Of a DNA stretch of 64,000 nucleotides, positions 16,109 to 25,161 are shown one piece after another. Position 1 is the first letter of the stretch, and every line of letters starts with the position of its first letter. The DNA comes from Oscillibacter valericigenes (GTDB taxonomy: Bacteria > Bacillota > Clostridia > Oscillospirales > Oscillospiraceae). The notes under the pieces were generated by a model. It did no database searches and had not been told where the DNA came from. It worked only from the letters and a program-made list of their open reading frames with translations. The stretch is taken from contig NZ_JACSNX010000009.1 in the NCBI RefSeq assembly GCF_016902445.1, forward strand, positions 1 to 64,000. Reading direction: 5' to 3'. Both the position numbers and the translations under genes were made by a program.

Positions 16109-17335
16109 TCATTCCAGGGCCACATAGCCCGTTTGCTCGATGAGCTGCTGGCCCTGGTCCGACAGGATCAAGTCCAGGAAAGCCGCCACGGTGGAATCCC
16201 GTTCCTGGAGCGGTGGTTCCCCGACGGGGGCGGCGGTGACGGCATAGAAGGTCTCCGTGATGGGATAGGACTCGTCCCGGATGGTCTCCCGGGTGGGCTC
16301 CACCCCATCCAGGGCCAGCAGGCGGATGTCCCCGCTCTCCACCATCTCCGTGGCGTAGAAGCGGAAGGAGAAGCCGATGGCGTTGCGGTAGTTCCGGTAG
16401 CTGGCCACCTCCTGGATGATGCCGCCCATGGTGCCCACCCGGTCCTCCAGCTCCGGCTCCACCAGGGGCAGGCCGTCCATCAGCCGCTCCAGAGCGGACT
16501 GGCTGCCGCTGTCCTCCGCCCGCTGGAAGGGGCGGATGGACTGATCCTCCCCGCCCACCTCCCGCCAGTTGGTGATCTCACCGGTGTAGATGCCCTGGAT
16601 CTCATCCACCGTCAGCTCCGTCACCGGGTTGCGGCTGTTGACGAAGAACACGAAGGCCTCCCGGCCGATGGGGGTCAGGTGGTATTCCATCCCCGCCGCC
16701 GCTGCCGCCTCCAGCTGGGCCTGGGAGGGGGCGGCGGCAAAGGCGATGTCCGTGGTGCCATCCAGCAGCCGCTCATAGGCGGTAATGGTGCCGTCGCACC
16801 GGACGATGCCCTGGGTGCTGTACAGTATGGGGTCATCGCCGGCCGGCCCCGGGTACACCGCCTGGACGAAGGCGGAATAGACCGGATACAAGGCGGTGGC
16901 CCCGTTCAGGGTCAGGTTCCGGGCCTCCTGAGGGTCCAGCCGCAGGGCGGAGGGCTCTTCCAGCCATACAGCTTTGGTATCCTCCCCAAAGGGCTCATAC
17001 TCCCGCAGCAGATCGGCCCGGTCGTCGTCCACCGTGGGGATGCTGTCCCGCCAGGCGCCGAAGCCACACCAGGCGAGGCACAGAGCAAGGACTCCCAGGG
17101 TTCCGAAGCCCAACCACCGCTTGGCCCGCCGGGGCAGCCACCGCCGCCCCGCCAGAGCGATCACCGCCAGGGGGAGGGACACGACTGCCCAGGCCCACAG
17201 GGCGTACTGCGCGTATGGCGGCCAGCCGGTGAGAGAGGTGAACAGGACCGCAAACAGCAGCAGGCCGCCGTAAAAAATCACGACAGCCGCTGCCATGACC
17301 AGGGCGGACAGGAGCTTTTTCCATGGCACCTTCAT
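16109..17335 (-). CDS. Membrane-anchored PstS-like substrate-binding protein
   Basis: 408 aa from ATG 17335 (AAAGGAGGG upstream). Three N-terminal hydrophobic segments (about residues 8-30, 37-58 and 72-93) precede a type-2 periplasmic binding domain. That domain has TDIAFAAAPSQAQLEAA, FVFFVNSRNPVTELTVDEIQGIYTGEITNWREVGG, the PstS-like serine loop RAEDSGSQSALERLM, and a C-terminal AFLDLILSDQGQQLIEQTGY. It may bind phosphate or a similar oxyanion. No pstCAB genes are adjacent, and the multi-helix anchor is unusual for a transporter SBP, so a sensor role is possible. Confidence 0.82.
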   Translation of the reverse strand: MKVPWKKLLSALVMAAAVVIFYGGLLLFAVLFTSLTGWPPYAQYALWAWAVVSLPLAVIALAGRRWLPRRAKRWLGFGTLGVLALCLAWCGFGAWRDSIPTVDDDRADLLREYEPFGEDTKAVWLEEPSALRLDPQEARNLTLNGATALYPVYSAFVQAVYPGPAGDDPILYSTQGIVRCDGTITAYERLLDGTTDIAFAAAPSQAQLEAAAAAGMEYHLTPIGREAFVFFVNSRNPVTELTVDEIQGIYTGEITNWREVGGEDQSIRPFQRAEDSGSQSALERLMDGLPLVEPELEDRVGTMGGIIQEVASYRNYRNAIGFSFRFYATEMVESGDIRLLALDGVEPTRETIRDESYPITETFYAVTAAPVGEPPLQERDSTVAAFLDLILSDQGQQLIEQTGYVALE

Positions 17336-17412
17336 GAGGATCCCTCCTTTGATTTGAGCATACAGGAATTCCGGGAGGTTGTCCAGGCCCAATGTGTTTG
17401 GGAGGACGTATG

Positions 17413-17438
17413 AAAAACGGCCGGGCATCGCCCGGCCG
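17413..17438 (-). terminator. Terminator beyond the guaB 3' repeats
   Basis: Minus strand: CGGCCGGGC/GCCCGGCCG arms followed by T5. It lies past the duplicated guaB tail and could end the guaB transcript. Confidence 0.8.
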
Positions 17439-17469
17439 CTTTGTATCTCCGAATCGGAAAAATTTGACT

Positions 17470-17930
17470 CAGCTCCGCTGGTTGCCGCCGGCGGTGGTGT
17501 CTTTCAGCAGCACATCGTGTGCGCCGCCGCACCCCACGGGACCTGTCCCGTGGGGACCCCGCATTTGATCGTAACCGGCCAGGCGGAGCCCGGCCGGTTC
17601 AAGGTTTTGCTGCGCAAAACGCTTGGACCCGCTGCCGCGGGAGGTCAGGCGGCGAGGAGGTCGAGATTGCCGTCAGCTCCGCTGGTTGCCGCCGGCGGTG
17701 GTGTCCTTCAGCAGCACGTCATGTGCGCCGCCGCACCCCACGGGACCTGCCCCGTGGGGACCCCGCATTTGGTCGCAACCGGCCAGGCGGAGCCCGGCCG
17801 GTTCAAGGTTTTGCTGCGCAAAACGCTTGGACCCGCTGCCGCGGGAGGTCGGGCGGCGAGGAGGTCGAGATTGCCGTCAGCTCCGCTGGTTGCCGCCGGC
17901 GGTGGTGTCCTTCAGCAGCACGTCATGTGC
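17470..17930. repeat. 204-bp tandem duplication of the guaB 3' end
   Basis: Repeats start at 17470, 17674 and 17878 with an exact 204-bp period. The third is partial (53 bp) and lies inside guaB. Each unit holds the last 17 codons plus stop of guaB, then about 150 bp of stacked palindromes (CCCCACGGGAC/GTCCCGTGGGG; ACCGGCC...GGCCGGT; AAGGTTTTG...CAAAACGCTT; CCGCTG-ccg-CGGG). The two full copies differ by only a few substitutions, so the duplication is recent or kept homogeneous. Confidence 0.92.
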
Positions 17931-19391
17931 CCCGCCCTCCACGATGGAGACGGAGGACACCAGCGTCAGCTTAGCCTTCTCCCGCAGCTCCGGGATGGTC
18001 AGCGCTCCGCAGTTGCACATGGTGGATCGCACCTTGGCCAGGGTGGTGGCCATGCCGTCGGAGAGCTTGCCGGCGTAGGGAACATAGGAGTCCACCCCCT
18101 CCTCAAAGGAGAGCTTGGCCGCCCCGCCCAGGTCGTACCGCTGCCAGTTCCGGGCCCGGGCGCTGCCCTCGCCCCAGTACTCCTTCATATAGCTGCCGCC
18201 GATGAGGACCTTGCTGGTGGGGGACTCGTCGAACCGGGAGAAGTACCGGCCCAGCATGCAGAAGTCCGCCCCCATGGCCAGGGCCAGGGTGATGTGGTAG
18301 TCCTGGACGATGCCGCCGTCGGCGCAGATGGGCACGTAGACGCCGGTCTCCTCAAAATACTTGTCCCGCTCTGCCGCCACGTCGATGACTGCCGTGGCCT
18401 GGCCCCGGCCGATGCCCTTGGTCTCCCGGGTGATGCAGATGGAGCCGCCGCCGATGCCCACCTTCACGAAGTCGGCGCCGCAGTCCGCCAGGAAGCGGAA
18501 GCCCTCGCCGTCCACCACGTTGCCGGCGCCCACCTTCACGGTGTCGCCGTACCGGCTGCGGATCCAGGCCAGGGTCCGCTTCTGCCACTCGGAGTAGCCC
18601 TCGGAGGAGTCGATCACCAGCACGTCGGCCCCGGCCTCCACCAGGGCGGGCACCCGGTCCTCGTAGTCCCGGGAGTTGATGCCGGCGCCCACCACATACC
18701 GCTTCTGGCTGTCCAGCAGCTCCAGGGGGTTGCCCTTGTGGGAGTCGTAGTCCTTCCGGAACACGAAGCTCACCAGATGCCCGTCATCGGAGACGATGGG
18801 CAGGGCGTTGAGCTTGTGGTCCCAGATGATGTCGTTGGCGGCCTTCAGGCTGGTGCCCTCCGGGGCGGAGACGATCTTCTCCGCCGGAGTCATGAACTGA
18901 CTGACCGGGGTGGACGGGTCCATGCGGCTCACCCGGTAGTCCCGGCTGGTGACGAGACCCAGCAGCCTGCCGGTGCCGGTGCCGTCGTCCGTGACCGCCA
19001 TGGTGGAGTGGCCGGTCCGCTCCTTCAGGGCCAGTACGTCCGCCAGGGTGTCACCCAGGCGGAGGTTGGAATCGCTGATGACAAAGCCCGCCTTGTAGTT
19101 CTTCACCTTCCGCACCATCTCCGCCTGCTGCTCGATGGGCTGGGAGACGTAGATGAAGGCGATGCCGCCCTCTTTTGCCAGGGCGATGCCCATCTGCTCG
19201 CCGGACACCGCCTGCATGACGGCGGAGACCATGGGCACGTTCATGGTGAGGGCGGGCTCCTCGCCCCGGCGGTACTTCACCACCGGGGTCTTGAGGGAGA
19301 CGTTGGCGGGGATGCACTCCGCAGAGGAGTAGCCGGGCACCAGCAGATACTCACTGAAGGTGCGGGAGGGCTCGGAGAAAAAATATGCCAT
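17877..19391 (-). CDS. guaB: IMP dehydrogenase
   Basis: 504 aa. The (beta/alpha)8 barrel is interrupted by two CBS domains (residues about 100-220: [15 protein letters not shown]...GLVTSRDY and ...[19 protein letters not shown]). The catalytic loop [12 protein letters not shown] places the nucleophile at Cys319, and [10 protein letters not shown] and the MLGRYFS phosphate loop follow. The sequence is the divergent clostridial/Actinobacteria-like form in which VDSYVPYAG replaces the usual EGMVPYKG-type flap. It oxidises IMP to XMP, the committed GMP step, and lies just downstream of the purine operon but has its own promoter. Its last 17 codons are tandemly duplicated downstream. Confidence 0.93.
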   Translation of the reverse strand: MAYFFSEPSRTFSEYLLVPGYSSAECIPANVSLKTPVVKYRRGEEPALTMNVPMVSAVMQAVSGEQMGIALAKEGGIAFIYVSQPIEQQAEMVRKVKNYKAGFVISDSNLRLGDTLADVLALKERTGHSTMAVTDDGTGTGRLLGLVTSRDYRVSRMDPSTPVSQFMTPAEKIVSAPEGTSLKAANDIIWDHKLNALPIVSDDGHLVSFVFRKDYDSHKGNPLELLDSQKRYVVGAGINSRDYEDRVPALVEAGADVLVIDSSEGYSEWQKRTLAWIRSRYGDTVKVGAGNVVDGEGFRFLADCGADFVKVGIGGGSICITRETKGIGRGQATAVIDVAAERDKYFEETGVYVPICADGGIVQDYHITLALAMGADFCMLGRYFSRFDESPTSKVLIGGSYMKEYWGEGSARARNWQRYDLGGAAKLSFEEGVDSYVPYAGKLSDGMATTLAKVRSTMCNCGALTIPELREKAKLTLVSSVSIVEGGAHDVLLKDTTAGGNQRS

Positions 19392-19659
19392 AGGGCCACC
19401 TCATTTCATCAGATTTCAGATATGGGAACACGCTTACAGATCCAGCTGGAAAAACAGCGTGGTATCCGGGGGACTGTTATTGTAGCAGGGGATCTCGCGG
19501 AATCCCGGCCGCCGCAGGGCGATGCGGCCGGCGGCCTGTCCGTCCCCGGATGTCCGCGAGGGCGTCACAGGCCGGCAGGAGCGTGATATGGGAGCTGATG
19601 GCCGACACCTCCCGTCGGGTATTTCAGATTATGATACCCGCTTCCGGCGGGCCTGTCAA
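19392..19659 (-). promoter_or_regulatory. guaB promoter and long GC-rich leader
   Basis: Minus strand: -35 TTGACA (19654-19659), 17 bp, -10 TATCAT (19631-19636). The leader before ATG 19391 is about 230 nt long and can fold around repeated CCGGCCGC/GCGGCCGG stretches (about 19505-19545). I see no recognised riboswitch motif and no convincing small gene. GAGGTGGCCCT precedes the start codon. Confidence 0.55.
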
Positions 19660-19662
19660 CCG

Positions 19663-22600
19663 TCAGATGGAAAAATACGCCCTGGCTGCCTGGAACAGAC
19701 CCAGGTCATAGTTGCCGGGGACATTTTTGTACAGGCAGGGGCCGACCCGTTCGCTGTGGCCCATCTTGCCCAGGACCCGGCCGTCGGGGGAGGTGATGCC
19801 CTCCACCGCCCAGACGGAGCCGTTGGGGTTGCCGGCGATGTCCATGGTGGGCGCGCCGCCGTCGTCCACGTACTGGGTGGCGATCTGCCCGTTTTCCGCC
19901 AGCTGCGCCAGGAGGTCCGGCGGGCAGAGGAACCGCCCCTCCCCGTGGGAGATGGGCACGCTGACGACGTCACCCACCCGCACCCGGGAGAGCCAGGGGG
20001 ACCGGTTGGAGGCCACTCTCGTCCGGACGATCCGGGACTGGTGGCGGCCGATGACGTTATACGTCAGGGTGGGGCAGGAGGCGTCCGTGTCCCGGATCTC
20101 CCCGAAGGGCACCAGCCCCAGCTTGATGAGGGCCTGGAAGCCGTTGCAGATGCCAAGGATCAGGCCGTCCCGGTTTTTCAGCAGGTCCATCACCGCGTCG
20201 GCAGTCTGGGGAGACCGGAGGAAGGCGGTGATGAACTTGCCGGAGCCGTCCGGCTCGTCGCCGCCGGAGAAGCCGCCGGGCAGGAACAGGATCTGGCTCT
20301 CCCGGGCGGCCCGGGCGAACCGGGCGGCGGACTCCGCCACCTTGGCGGGGGTCTGGTTGTTCAGCACCAGGATCTCCGGCGTGAGACCCGCCCGCAGGCA
20401 GGCCCGGGCGCTGTCGTACTCGCAGTTGGTGCCGGGGAACACGGGGATCAGCACTCTGGGCTTCGCCGCGCTGGCCCTGGGGGCGGCACGGGTGAAGGCC
20501 GGGGCCTCCGGCACCGGCACCGGCGCGGGATCGGCAGGCGTGCGGTTGGGGTACACATCCTCCAGCGCGCCCTCGTTGAGGTTCAGCAGCTCCTCGATGG
20601 AGGCGCTGTCCTTGCCAATGGTGATGGTGGGCTCCGCGGTGGTGAAGCCGATGCGGTTGGCGCAGGGCAGGTCCACCTCCTCGGTGAGCTCGGCCACGAT
20701 CATGCCGGGATAGGGTCCCCACCAGGGGGCGCCCGCCTGGGGATCGTTCACAAAGCCGATGGAGTTGCCGAAGGACATCTTCATCACGGCCTCCGCAGCG
20801 CCGTTCTCCACCGCCCAGGCGGCCTTCACCTTGCCCTGCCGGTGCAGGTCGTGGAAGGCCTCCCAGGTCTCCTTCAGGTGCTCTGCGCTGGAGGAGCCGC
20901 CGAAGGCATACACCGGGTGGCCCGCCTCCTTGAACTCGGGGGACAGGACCTCGCCGGCCTTGACGGGGGCGATGGCGAAGGAGATCAGGGTGGGGGGCAC
21001 GTCCAGGTCGTTGAAGGTGCCGGACATGGAGTCCTTGCCGCCGATGGCCGCCCGGCCAAAGGCCAGCTGGGCGGCCAACGCCCCCAGCAGGGCGGCGAAG
21101 GGCTTGCCCCAGCGCTCCGGCTCGCTGCGCAGCTTCTCGAAGAACTCCTGGAAGGTGAGGTAGGCCTTCCGGTAGTCCGCGCCGGCGGCCACCAGCTTGG
21201 CCAGGGACACACCCACCGAGGTATAGGCCCCGAAGAAGGGATCCTCCATCATCTGGTCCGGGTCAAAGCCCCAGGCCATGACGCTGGCCTGGTCGGTCTC
21301 CTGCCCCGGCAGGACAGGCAGCAGGGCGGCCATCACCTGAGTCGGCGTCCGCTGGAACCTGCCGCCGAAAGGCATCAGCACGCTGCCGCACCCGATGGTG
21401 GAATCGAACCGCTCCGCCAGCCCCCGGCGGGAGGCGGATCTCAAACTGGCGGCCATCTCACGCAGAGAGCCGCTGAAAGATACTCCAAATTTGGCGCCTT
21501 TTACCGTTTTGGTCTCCCCGTTTCCGACAGGAATGGAAACTTCCACGCTGCTCCGGTCGGGGACGGAGACGCTGGTGTGCTTCACCGCGCCGTTGGTATT
21601 GAGAAAGTCCCGGCTCAGGTCCACGATGGTCCGGCCCCGCCAGCGCATCACCATCCGGGGGCTCTCCGTCACCACGGCAACGGGATAGGCCTCCAGGTTC
21701 TCGGCGTCCGCGGCGGCGATGAATTTCTCGGCGTTTTCCGGAGCCACCACCACCGCCATCCGCTCCTGGGACTCGGAGATGGCCAGCTCTGTGCCGTCCA
21801 GGCCGTCGTACTTCTTCCGCACCGCGTCCAGGTCGATGGAGAGGCCGTCAGCCAGCTCGCCCACGGCCACGGATACGCCGCCGGCGCCGAAGTCGTTGCA
21901 CCGCTTGATGAGGCGGGTGACGTTCCCGTCCCGGAACAGCCGCTGGATCTTCCGCTCCTCCGGGGCGTTGCCCTTCTGGACCTCGCTGGCCATGGTGGCC
22001 AGGGAGTGGCTGTCATGGCTCTTGGAGGAGCCGGTGGCGCCGCCGATGCCGTCCCGGCCGGTACGCCCGCCCAGCAGGATCACGATGTCGCCCGGCTGGG
22101 GCTCCTCCCGGACCACGTTGGCCGCCGGGGCGGCGGCCACCACCACGCCGCACTCCAGGTGCTTGGCGATGTAGCCGGGGTGGTACACCTCGCTGACCAG
22201 CCCCGTGGCCAGGCCGATCTGGTTGCCGTAGGAGGAGTAGCCGGCGGCGGCGGTCTGGGCGATCTTCCGCTGGGGCAGCTTGCCGGGGACTGTCTCGCCC
22301 ACCGGCGTCCGGGGATCGCCGCAGCCGGTGAGCCGCATGGCCTGGTGGACATAGGCACGGCCGGACAGGGGATCCCGGATGCACCCGCCGATGCAGGTGG
22401 CCGCGCCGCCGAAGGGCTCGATCTCCGTGGGGTGGTTGTGGGTCTCGTTCTTGAACATCAGCAGCCAGTCCTGCTGGCTGCCGTCCACCTGGGCGGTGAC
22501 ATGGATGGAACAGGCGTTGATCTCCTCGCTCTCATCCAGCTCGGGGAGCAGGCCCTGCTTCTTCAGGACCTTGGCACCGATGGTGGCGATGTCCATGAGG

Positions 22601-23403
22601 GTCTGGGGCCGCTTGGCCGCCTTCTCCGCTCCATAGACCTCCACCCGGGCGGCCAGATAGTCCTCATAGGCCGCCTGGACGTTCAGGTCGTCGATCTGGA
22701 TATTGTCCAGATGGGTGGAGAAGGTGGTGTGGCGGCAGTGGTCGGACCAGTAGGTGTCCACCACCCGGACCTCCGTCACGGTGGGGTCCCGCCGCTCTGT
22801 GTCCCGGAACCAGGCCTGGAGGAACGCCAGGTCCTCCAGGTCCATGGCAAGACCCAGCTTTTCCAGCAGGGCGGAAAGACCTGCCCGGTCCAGGGCCGTG
22901 AAGCCGGTGAGAACGGCCACGTCCGCCGGGACGGCGGCCGTCAGGGTCAGGCTCTCCGGCACCTCCAGGGACGCCTCCCGGCACTCCACCGGGTTGATGA
23001 CGTACCGCTTTACCGCCTCCGCGTCCGCCGCCGTCAGGGGGCCGAACAGCAGATAGACCTTGGCGGTGCGGACCGTGGGCCGCTCCCCCTGGGTCATCAG
23101 CTGGATGCACTGGGCGGCGGAGTCCGCCCGCTGGTCGAACTGCCCCGGCAGGGGCTCCACGCCGAAGGCGATGCAGTCCCCGGCGGGCAGGGCCGCGGTG
23201 ACATCGTCCACCTGGGGCTCGGAGAACACCGTCCCCACCGCCCGGCGGAAGGCGGCCTCGTCCAGCCCCTCCGCGTCGTAGCGGTTCAGCAGGCGCAGGC
23301 CCTCCAGGGCGGAGACGCCCACCACGGTCCGCAGCTCCCGCAGCAGGCTTTGGGCCTCCTGCCGGAGTCCCGGCTTCTTTTCCACATAGATCCGTCTTAC
23401 CAT
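19663..23403 (-). CDS. purL: Phosphoribosylformylglycinamidine synthase, large fused PurL type
   Basis: 1246 aa. This is the long single-chain enzyme (synthetase plus glutaminase), not the three-part PurSQL. The N-terminal PurS-like region comes first, then the synthetase domains with TYWSDHCRHTTF (about residues 230-241), the ATP/FGAR motif FKNETHNHPTEIEPFGGAATCIGG, and GGKDSMSGTF in the second half. The C-terminal class I glutaminase starts at about 985 with VLIPVFPGTNCEYDSA and has the nucleophile in LGICNGFQALIKLGL and HGEGRF. It converts FGAR, glutamine and ATP to FGAM. Last gene of the purine operon; no terminator is obvious before the guaB promoter. Confidence 0.96.
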   Translation of the reverse strand: MVRRIYVEKKPGLRQEAQSLLRELRTVVGVSALEGLRLLNRYDAEGLDEAAFRRAVGTVFSEPQVDDVTAALPAGDCIAFGVEPLPGQFDQRADSAAQCIQLMTQGERPTVRTAKVYLLFGPLTAADAEAVKRYVINPVECREASLEVPESLTLTAAVPADVAVLTGFTALDRAGLSALLEKLGLAMDLEDLAFLQAWFRDTERRDPTVTEVRVVDTYWSDHCRHTTFSTHLDNIQIDDLNVQAAYEDYLAARVEVYGAEKAAKRPQTLMDIATIGAKVLKKQGLLPELDESEEINACSIHVTAQVDGSQQDWLLMFKNETHNHPTEIEPFGGAATCIGGCIRDPLSGRAYVHQAMRLTGCGDPRTPVGETVPGKLPQRKIAQTAAAGYSSYGNQIGLATGLVSEVYHPGYIAKHLECGVVVAAAPAANVVREEPQPGDIVILLGGRTGRDGIGGATGSSKSHDSHSLATMASEVQKGNAPEERKIQRLFRDGNVTRLIKRCNDFGAGGVSVAVGELADGLSIDLDAVRKKYDGLDGTELAISESQERMAVVVAPENAEKFIAAADAENLEAYPVAVVTESPRMVMRWRGRTIVDLSRDFLNTNGAVKHTSVSVPDRSSVEVSIPVGNGETKTVKGAKFGVSFSGSLREMAASLRSASRRGLAERFDSTIGCGSVLMPFGGRFQRTPTQVMAALLPVLPGQETDQASVMAWGFDPDQMMEDPFFGAYTSVGVSLAKLVAAGADYRKAYLTFQEFFEKLRSEPERWGKPFAALLGALAAQLAFGRAAIGGKDSMSGTFNDLDVPPTLISFAIAPVKAGEVLSPEFKEAGHPVYAFGGSSSAEHLKETWEAFHDLHRQGKVKAAWAVENGAAEAVMKMSFGNSIGFVNDPQAGAPWWGPYPGMIVAELTEEVDLPCANRIGFTTAEPTITIGKDSASIEELLNLNEGALEDVYPNRTPADPAPVPVPEAPAFTRAAPRASAAKPRVLIPVFPGTNCEYDSARACLRAGLTPEILVLNNQTPAKVAESAARFARAARESQILFLPGGFSGGDEPDGSGKFITAFLRSPQTADAVMDLLKNRDGLILGICNGFQALIKLGLVPFGEIRDTDASCPTLTYNVIGRHQSRIVRTRVASNRSPWLSRVRVGDVVSVPISHGEGRFLCPPDLLAQLAENGQIATQYVDDGGAPTMDIAGNPNGSVWAVEGITSPDGRVLGKMGHSERVGPCLYKNVPGNYDLGLFQAARAYFSI

Positions 23404-23447
23404 CGTATGACCTCCCGGCGCCGGTCAGGCGCTTGATAAAATGAGAT

Positions 23448-24728
23448 TCAGTCTGCCAGGGCCGCCAGCGCCCGCCGGCCGATGTCGTGGCGCAGGTATT
23501 TGCCGTCAAAGTCCACCGTCTCCGCGGCGGCGTAGGCGTCGGCAAGCGCCTGCCGCAGGGTGGGGCCGGTGGCAGTGATACCCAGCACCCGGCCGCCGCT
23601 GGTGACCAGCCGGCCGCTCTCGTCCAGCCTGTCTCCGGCGTGGTAGATGGTCACGTTCCCCGGCAGGGAAGCGGGCAGGGAGATGGCCTTGCCCTTCTCA
23701 TAGTGGCCCGGATACCCGCCGGAGGCCAGGATGACGCAGGCGGCGGAGGCGTGCCGCCACTCCACGGTGAGTTCTCCCAGGGTCTCGTTCTCCACCGCCT
23801 GCATGACGGTCAGCAGGTCCGTTTTCAGCAGGGGCAGCACCACCTGGGTCTCCGGGTCCCCGAAGCGGCAGTTGTACTCGATGACCTTGGGCCCGTCCGG
23901 GGTCAGCATCAGCCCGAAGTACAGGCAGCCCTTGAAGGGGCAGCCCTCCGCCCGCATGGCGGCCAGGGTCGGCAGGAAGATGGTGTCCATGCATACCTGG
24001 GCGATGTCCTCCGTGTAGCAGGGGTTGGGGGCCACGGTGCCCATGCCGCCGGTGTTGAGGCCGGTGTCCCCGTCCCCCGCCCGCTTGTGGTCCATGGAGG
24101 ACACCATGGGGGCGATGGCAGTGCCGTCGGTAAAGGCCAGGACGCTGACCTCCGGCCCGGTCAAGAACTCTTCGATGACCACCCGGCTGCCGGAGTCCCC
24201 AAAGGCCCGGTCCTCCATGATGGTCCTGACCGCCGCCTCCGCCTCTTCATAGGACCGGGGGATCAGCACCCCCTTGCCCAGTGCCAGGCCGTCCGCCTTG
24301 ATGACGATGGGGAAGGAGGCGGTCCGCAGGAAAGCCAGGGCCTCCGCCGGGGAGGTGAACACCTCATACCGGGCGGTGGGGATGTGGTGTTTCTGCATCA
24401 GGTCCTTGGCAAAGACCTTGCTGGACTCGATCCGGGCGGCCTTGGCGTCCGGGCCGAAGCAGGGGATGCCCGCGGCGTGGAGGGCGTCCACGCACCCCAG
24501 GGCCAGGGGGTCGTCCGGCGCCACCACGGCGAAGTCCGCGGCGTGGCTCCGGGCGAAGGCCACGATGCCGCCGATGTCCGTGGCCCCGATCTCCGGCACG
24601 CAGACGGCGTCCGCCGCGATGCCGCCGTTGCCCGGCAGGGCGTAGATGGTCTCCACATTCGGGTTCTCTTTCAGTTTTTTGATGATGGCGTGCTCCCGGC
24701 CGCCGCCGCCCACTACGAGGAGCGTCAT
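23448..24728 (-). CDS. purD: Phosphoribosylamine-glycine ligase (GAR synthetase)
   Basis: 426 aa, typical length. The ATP-grasp architecture is visible: N-terminal VVGGGGREHAI, the ATP loop KADGLALGKGVLIP (about residues 145-158), TGGMGTVAPNP, and the metal ligands in EYNCRFGDPETQ. It joins glycine to phosphoribosylamine, step two of de novo purine synthesis. AAAGGCTGTGACAAC precedes ATG 24728, a modest ribosome site. The four-helix-bundle repeat cassette begins 22 bp upstream and sits between this gene and purH. Confidence 0.95.
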   Translation of the reverse strand: MTLLVVGGGGREHAIIKKLKENPNVETIYALPGNGGIAADAVCVPEIGATDIGGIVAFARSHAADFAVVAPDDPLALGCVDALHAAGIPCFGPDAKAARIESSKVFAKDLMQKHHIPTARYEVFTSPAEALAFLRTASFPIVIKADGLALGKGVLIPRSYEEAEAAVRTIMEDRAFGDSGSRVVIEEFLTGPEVSVLAFTDGTAIAPMVSSMDHKRAGDGDTGLNTGGMGTVAPNPCYTEDIAQVCMDTIFLPTLAAMRAEGCPFKGCLYFGLMLTPDGPKVIEYNCRFGDPETQVVLPLLKTDLLTVMQAVENETLGELTVEWRHASAACVILASGGYPGHYEKGKAISLPASLPGNVTIYHAGDRLDESGRLVTSGGRVLGITATGPTLRQALADAYAAAETVDFDGKYLRHDIGRRALAALAD

Positions 24729-24750
24729 GTTGTCACAGCCTTTCTGTCAA

Positions 24751-25161
24751 TGAGGAATTAGGAGTTAGGAATTAGGAATTTTCCCGTCTCGGATGGATTT
24801 GGTGATGGAGGAGAGGAGCTTGCGAAGTTCCTCACAGTCCTGATAGAGAGATTTGTACTCCGGGGAAGATACGTAATCGCACGAGTATAGCAGTTCCAGC
24901 CAGTACAAGGTCTCGGCGGATTCCTTCAAGGCAATATAGAGCTTGTTGAGAAAATCCTTTCGGCTGCTTGCATACTGCGCCTCGGAAATGTCGGCGCCGA
25001 TGCTGGTACCGCTGCGGAGAAGCTGCTTGGAAAGCACATATTCCCTTTTCTCCTCACAGAGGTATTGATAAAGCATGACGATGCGTCTGGCAAACAACAG
25101 GCTTTTGCACCTGACCTCGTTCTCCTTCAATTCCTAACTCCTCATTCCTAATTCCTAATTT
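24751..25161 (-). mobile_element. Four-helix-bundle cassette flanked by heptamer arms (copy R3)
   Basis: About 410 bp inserted between purH and purD. The outer arms are the R-family heptamer repeats: ATGAGGAATTAGGAGTTAGG (24751-24770) on one side and its complement type (25130-25159) on the other. In place of the 52-bp hairpin core found in other copies it holds one gene. On the coding strand the upstream arm supplies GAGGAG 7 nt before the TTG start, and the downstream arm supplies the final codons and stop TAA. No transposase and no clear target duplication are visible. Mobility is inferred from the dispersed relatives. Confidence 0.7.
24765..25130 (-). CDS. Four-helix-bundle protein (23S rRNA IVP/S23 family)
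   Basis: 121 aa from TTG 25130. The pattern KSLLFARRIVMLYQYL, VLSKQLLRSGTSIGADISEAQYA, DFLNKLYIALKESAETLYWLELL, then EELRKLLSSITKSI is the 23S_rRNA_IVP/TIGR02436 four-helix bundle. Members encoded in 23S intervening sequences form small pentameric bundles, and a relative is the accessory protein of diversity-generating retroelements. The molecular role is unresolved and nucleic-acid binding is suspected. Here the gene is free-standing in an operon of unrelated function, and its start, ribosome site and stop are made by flanking repeat arms. It is clearly AT-richer than purD and purH, which points to transfer. Confidence 0.88.
   Translation of the reverse strand: MKENEVRCKSLLFARRIVMLYQYLCEEKREYVLSKQLLRSGTSIGADISEAQYASSRKDFLNKLYIALKESAETLYWLELLYSCDYVSSPEYKSLYQDCEELRKLLSSITKSIRDGKIPNS

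Noticed and set aside
17379-19586. A 735-codon plus-strand frame across guaB and its repeats
   Set aside because: Antisense of guaB extended by the 204-bp repeats, whose period is a multiple of three.
19522-23436. A 1304-codon plus-strand open frame across purL
   Set aside because: It is the antisense of purL. GC-rich codon bias keeps the complementary frame free of stops, and the predicted protein is a low-complexity Gly/Ala/Val/His/Leu string.
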